8,087 nucleotides of DNA, taken from an uncultured Candidatus Nemicrothrix sp. (GTDB lineage: Bacteria > Actinomycetota > Acidimicrobiia > Acidimicrobiales > Acidimicrobilacustridaceae). The notes below the pieces were generated by a model. That model saw only the letters and a program-made list of their open reading frames with translations. It made no database searches and was not told where the DNA came from. Positions 5,763 to 8,087 of the stretch are shown piece by piece. The DNA lies in assembly GCA_903827085.1 (NCBI GenBank), contig CAIKHC010000080.1, positions 1-8,087 of the forward strand, written 5' to 3'. The position numbers were made by a program, and so were the translations under genes. Numbering within the stretch: the first letter of the stretch is position 1; every line of letters starts with the position of its first letter.

Positions 5763-7235
5763 ATGGCCAATTTGGCGGAGCTCGCTGAACAACGGTCGCG
5801 GCTCTCCGCTGCGGAAACTGACCACCTCCAGCGGTTGCTGGGCACGTGGGGGTTGCTTGCCGATCTGAGTTTCTCCGACCTCATGTTGTTCGGTCGGGAT
5901 CGAAGCGCTGACGATGAGCACTCGATGGTTGTGCTCGGACAGATTCGACCGACAACAAGCCAAACGCTTTTCACAAACGACTGGGTTGGACGCGTCGTTA
6001 CTGCTCTGGAACGGCCGCTCGTTGATCAAACGTTTCTGACGGGTGCATTCGCAGAGGGAGAGATCCCCCCTGGCGCGCACGAGGGTCCGGTTCGTGAAAC
6101 CTGCATTCCTGTCACCTTCGGTGGCCGAACGATCGCGGTGCTCACGAAGGATGCGAATCAGATCGTCGCCCGACAGGACGGCATTCTCGAGCGCACCTAT
6201 CTCGATGTCTTCAATCGCTTTGCCGAAATGGTTGCCGATGGGGGCTTTCCGTTTTCGGATGAAGAAGAGCGAGGCGTTGTTATGCCTCGAGTCGGCGATG
6301 GAGTGATGGTGCTCGATGCGCAACAGAGGGTTCAGTTCGCATCACCAAACGCAATTTCAGGGCTGCATCGAATCGGTGTGCACGCAAACTCGGAAGGGGA
6401 ACGATTTGGGGAACTCGGCCTCCCTGATTCTCCAGTGCGCGCAGCGTTTGCACTTGCTCGTCCAACCGCTGAGGAAATCGAACGCGGTCCGAACGTCACG
6501 ATTCTTCTGCGTATCGTTCCACTTGTTGCCGACGGAGAAGTGACCGGCGCTCTTGTGCTTATGCGCGATATTTCTGAACTGCGCCGACGTGATCTCATGT
6601 TGTTGTCAAAGGACGCAACAATTCGCGAAATTCATCACCGCGTAAAAAACAATTTGCAAACGATTTCTGCACTGCTTCGATTGCAAGGCCGTCGCTTGTC
6701 TTCGCCGGAAGCGAAGGCGGCTGTTGAAGAATCAGTTCGACGTATTCGATCGATTGCTCTTGTTCATGAAACGTTGTCGACCACGATCGGTGACGATGTT
6801 CCGTTTATCGAAATCGTTCGACCACTTGTGCGAATGGTGGAGGAAGGCCTGATCTCGCCTGATCGTCCGATCCGATTCACGGTGCTCGGCGATGCGGGGA
6901 TTCTTCCCGCCGATGTGGCGACACCGCTTGCTGTGGTGCTTACCGAACTCCTGCAGAACGTGGTTGATCACGCGTTCCCGTTGGGACCAACCGATGACGC
7001 CACGGTCATTATCGAACTCGAGAACACCGGCACTCGCTTGCGTGTGACAGTGACCGACAACGGAGTGGGAACCGCGCCGGGCTTCACGATCGATGACAGC
7101 AAAGGGTTGGGCCTCTCAATCGTTCGTACGCTCGTCACGACCGAATTAGGTGGAACCATCGGTTTCTCGGCTGGCGAGGGCACAAGCGACCGTCCCGGTA
7201 CCGCTGTTCGGATCTCGGTGCCAGTCCGCCGCTGA
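5763..7235 (+). CDS. pdtaS: PdtaS-like cytosolic sensor histidine kinase
   Basis: A 490-residue sensor kinase matching Mycobacterium PdtaS (Rv3220c) along its length. No membrane helix is seen, so it is cytosolic. Residues 1-165 form the N-terminal GAF-like sensor, with the family feature L-L-G-x-W-x-L-L-A-D-L-S-F-x-D (25-39) and A-V-L-T-K. Residues 172-275 are a PAS domain opening R-V-G-D-G-V and containing Q-F-A-S-P-N-A-I-S. The HisKA_2 phospho-acceptor box is D-A-T-I-R-E-I-H-H-R-V-K-N-N-L-Q-T (285-300), with His292 the expected site. The HATPase domain shows the N box E-L-L-Q-N-V-V-D-H-A-F (395-405), D-N-G-V-G (432-436) and G-L-G-L-S-I-V (448-454). In mycobacteria the kinase phosphorylates PdtaR, an RNA-binding ANTAR regulator of translation; no such gene lies in this window. 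The sensor domain has one cysteine, Cys114. The ATG start lacks a good ribosome site but is 18 nt after DUF3107, suggesting coupling. It converges with the whiB1-like gene. Confidence 0.92.
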   Translation: MANLAELAEQRSRLSAAETDHLQRLLGTWGLLADLSFSDLMLFGRDRSADDEHSMVVLGQIRPTTSQTLFTNDWVGRVVTALERPLVDQTFLTGAFAEGEIPPGAHEGPVRETCIPVTFGGRTIAVLTKDANQIVARQDGILERTYLDVFNRFAEMVADGGFPFSDEEERGVVMPRVGDGVMVLDAQQRVQFASPNAISGLHRIGVHANSEGERFGELGLPDSPVRAAFALARPTAEEIERGPNVTILLRIVPLVADGEVTGALVLMRDISELRRRDLMLLSKDATIREIHHRVKNNLQTISALLRLQGRRLSSPEAKAAVEESVRRIRSIALVHETLSTTIGDDVPFIEIVRPLVRMVEEGLISPDRPIRFTVLGDAGILPADVATPLAVVLTELLQNVVDHAFPLGPTDDATVIIELENTGTRLRVTVTDNGVGTAPGFTIDDSKGLGLSIVRTLVTTELGGTIGFSAGEGTSDRPGTAVRISVPVRR

Positions 7236-7269
7236 CGCAGCCAGTCCGGACTCTCGGCCCAAAACGACA

Positions 7270-7293
7270 ACGACCTCCCCGAAGGGAGGTCGT
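7270..7293. terminator. Bidirectional hairpin terminator between pdtaS and whiB1
   Basis: A perfect 10-bp stem, ACGACCTCCC (7270-7279) with GGGAGGTCGT (7284-7293), closes a 4-nt loop. Read from the minus strand the loop is UUCG closed by a C-G pair, the very stable tetraloop, and the stem is followed by TGTCGTTTT, giving a partial U-tract. From the plus strand the loop is CGAA and no U-tract follows. It sits 26 nt past the whiB stop and 34 nt past the kinase stop, so it mainly terminates whiB but could serve both. Confidence 0.88.
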
Positions 7294-7318
7294 CAGAGTG
7301 AGTCTGAGACTCAGAGAA

Positions 7319-7678
7319 TCAGGAAGCCTTGCGGCGAGCGGCGAGCCACTGGCGGCGGAGCTTGCGGCGCTCTTCTTCTGAAGTGCCACCCCAAATACCC
7401 GAGTCTTGGTTGGTGGCAAGGGCGAAGTCGAGGCAGGGCTGACGAACTTCGCAGTCGGTGCAGACGGACTTTGCATTGTCGATCTGCTCAATCGCCGGGC
7501 CAGTGGTGCCGACCGGAAAGAAAAGATCGGGATCGGTGTCACGACAAGCGGACTGGTCACGCCAGTCGTCGGCGATTGCGTTCAGGGTCATTGCATGGGG
7601 CGCGGTCAGGGCCACGGTTCCTCCAGGATCAGGGGTCACGAAGCGGTTTTCCGGCCGATCCGTGAGATGTGTGTTCAT
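7319..7678 (-). CDS. whiB1: WhiB1-like Fe-S transcriptional regulator
   Basis: A WhiB family (Wbl) protein, 119 residues from the start chosen here. Four cysteines hold the [4Fe-4S] cluster: Cys45, then Cys73-X2-Cys76-X5-Cys82. Between them is D-P-D-L-F-F-P-V-G; after them D-S-G-I-W-G-G-T-S-E-E-E-R, the beta-turn that contacts the sigma factor region 4 in this family, then a basic tail (R-R-K-L-R-R-Q-W-L-A-A-R-R-K) that would bind DNA. Mycobacterial WhiB1 reacts with nitric oxide and is essential. The pairing with a convergent PdtaS gene is the same as Rv3219/Rv3220c, which supports WhiB1. The ATG at 7678 has GGAGAGG just upstream; a GTG at 7693 is possible but less well placed. This start gives about 30 residues before the core that mycobacterial WhiB1 lacks; the internal ATG at 7591 would give a WhiB1-sized 90-residue protein but has no ribosome site. 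Confidence 0.93.
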   Translation of the reverse strand: MNTHLTDRPENRFVTPDPGGTVALTAPHAMTLNAIADDWRDQSACRDTDPDLFFPVGTTGPAIEQIDNAKSVCTDCEVRQPCLDFALATNQDSGIWGGTSEEERRKLRRQWLAARRKAS

Positions 7679-7920
7679 GCCACCTCTCCGCACCGTGAGA
7701 ATCGAGAAGTGATTCGAACGGACCCGGACGTGTGTGGCTGAGGGGCGAGAACGTACTTGCGGCGCAAATCACGCGCAAGGGTTTTTTGCAAATCCTCAGG
7801 TCAGCGCCTGCGATACCGCGGTGGGTCTGGCAGTTTCGAAAACTTTGTGACTAATGACACGTAAATTACAAAGGTGAGGTTTGAGCAAAACAGCGTTGTC
7901 CAAACGCGTACGGTGGGCAA
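7679..7920. other. Divergent intergenic region between whiB1 and GDPD genes
   Basis: About 240 nt without a supported gene. The half nearer the GDPD gene (about 7830-7890) is clearly AT-richer than its surroundings. It contains the palindrome TTTCGAAA (7834-7841), a CRP-like half site TGTGA (7846-7850) with a degenerate second half (7857-7861), and TAAATT (7862-7867), a possible -10 for the plus-strand gene without a matching -35. No RNA gene or riboswitch fold was recognised. Confidence 0.5.
7750..7778 (-). promoter_or_regulatory. Candidate whiB1 promoter
   Basis: On the minus strand TTGCGC (7778-7773) and TACGTT (7755-7750) are separated by exactly 17 nt, giving a plausible -35/-10 pair and a leader of about 65 nt before the ATG at 7678. 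The -10 has only the TAnnnT core. The spacer contains the inverted repeat TTGCG-G-CGCAA (7757-7767), and GCGCAA recurs 11 nt on, about one helical turn, which could be an operator. Called by eye only. Confidence 0.4.
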
Positions 7921-8087
7921 ATGGTGAACGTTGTTGCACATCGGGGGGCATCGGCAGCGAATCCGCCGGGCAATACGATCGCCGCCTTCGCTGAAGCGGT
8001 GGCCCAGGGTGCTGATTGGGTCGAACTCGATGTCCACCTCACTGCCGACGGCGAGATCGTGGTGCATCACGACCCCGTTTTGGCCGA
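7921..8087 (+). CDS. Glycerophosphodiester phosphodiesterase, 3' partial
   Basis: The first 55 residues of a GDPD-family enzyme, which hydrolyses glycerophosphodiesters to glycerol 3-phosphate and an alcohol. The reading frame is open to the window end. It begins [11 protein letters not shown] with the first catalytic His in the HRG motif, then V-E-L-D-V-H (the Glu and Asp that bind the metal) and V-V-H-H-D-P (the second catalytic His). Where most family members read P-E-N-T this one reads P-P-G-N-T. There is no signal peptide, so a cytosolic enzyme is likely. The start could be ATG 7921 or GTG 7924; an in-frame stop at 7882 rules out a longer form, and the ribosome site (GGTGGG) is weak. It is divergent from whiB1. 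Confidence 0.9.
   Translation, partial: MVNVVAHRGASAANPPGNTIAAFAEAVAQGADWVELDVHLTADGEIVVHHDPVLA

Noticed and set aside
4731..6323. A 530-codon open frame on the minus strand, antisense to mrp, DUF3107 and pdtaS.
   Set aside because: The translation has no recognisable domain and is rich in Arg, His and Ser as expected for a shadow frame; three well-supported genes on the other strand fully explain the region.
7150..7665. A 171-codon plus-strand frame antisense to the whiB1-like gene.
   Set aside because: It crosses the terminator hairpin, overlaps the end of pdtaS, and is Arg/Ser-rich without features; WhiB on the other strand is unambiguous.
7801..8070. An 89-codon minus-strand frame antisense to the GDPD gene and its upstream region.
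   Set aside because: The GDPD frame on the plus strand has clear catalytic motifs; this frame has none and extends into the AT-rich intergenic DNA.

Overview
The window looks like chromosomal DNA of a moderately high-GC actinobacterium, most likely of class Acidimicrobiia. The main pointers are a WhiB1-type regulator convergent with a PdtaS-type histidine kinase (the same two families are neighbours in mycobacteria), a DUF3107 protein of actinobacterial type, an actinobacterial-style Mrp ATPase without the CxxC motif, and a Ccm (System I) cytochrome c maturation set that most classical actinobacteria lack. The taxonomic call is inference from protein families; no rRNA is present. I see no mobile elements, phage genes, CRISPR arrays, tRNAs or rRNAs.

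Positions 1-1813 (+) hold the end of a cytochrome c maturation operon: a 5'-truncated CcmG/DsbE-like thioredoxin, a CcmH-like haem-ligation protein and a CcmI-like TPR membrane protein, joined by 4-nt start/stop overlaps. Facing them, and ending only 6 nt away, is a minus-strand group transcribed from about 4236 down to 1820: a SufR-like winged-helix regulator with cysteines in its C-terminal domain, a class V cysteine desulfurase, and a SixA-like histidine phosphatase.

The SufR-like gene is divergent from mrp (4296-5441, +), a MIP18-domain plus P-loop Fe-S carrier. The 59-nt gap between them carries a perfect 7+3+7 inverted repeat that abuts the regulator's start codon and overlaps a possible -10 box. 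This is the best candidate for a control switch in the window. A sulfur donor, a putative Fe-S-sensing repressor and an Fe-S carrier thus lie around one operator-like site.

Downstream of mrp (+) come a small DUF3107 gene with a textbook Shine-Dalgarno sequence and a PdtaS-like soluble sensor kinase (GAF-like, PAS, HisKA_2, HATPase). The kinase converges on a minus-strand whiB1-like gene, and a strong hairpin between them has a UUCG loop when read from the whiB side. After an AT-richer intergenic stretch with a candidate whiB promoter, a glycerophosphodiester phosphodiesterase gene starts at 7921 (+) and runs off the end. The recurring theme is Fe-S, thiol and redox biology: Ccm thioredoxin, CcmH CxxC, SufR-like sensor, cysteine desulfurase, Mrp and the Fe-S protein WhiB1.
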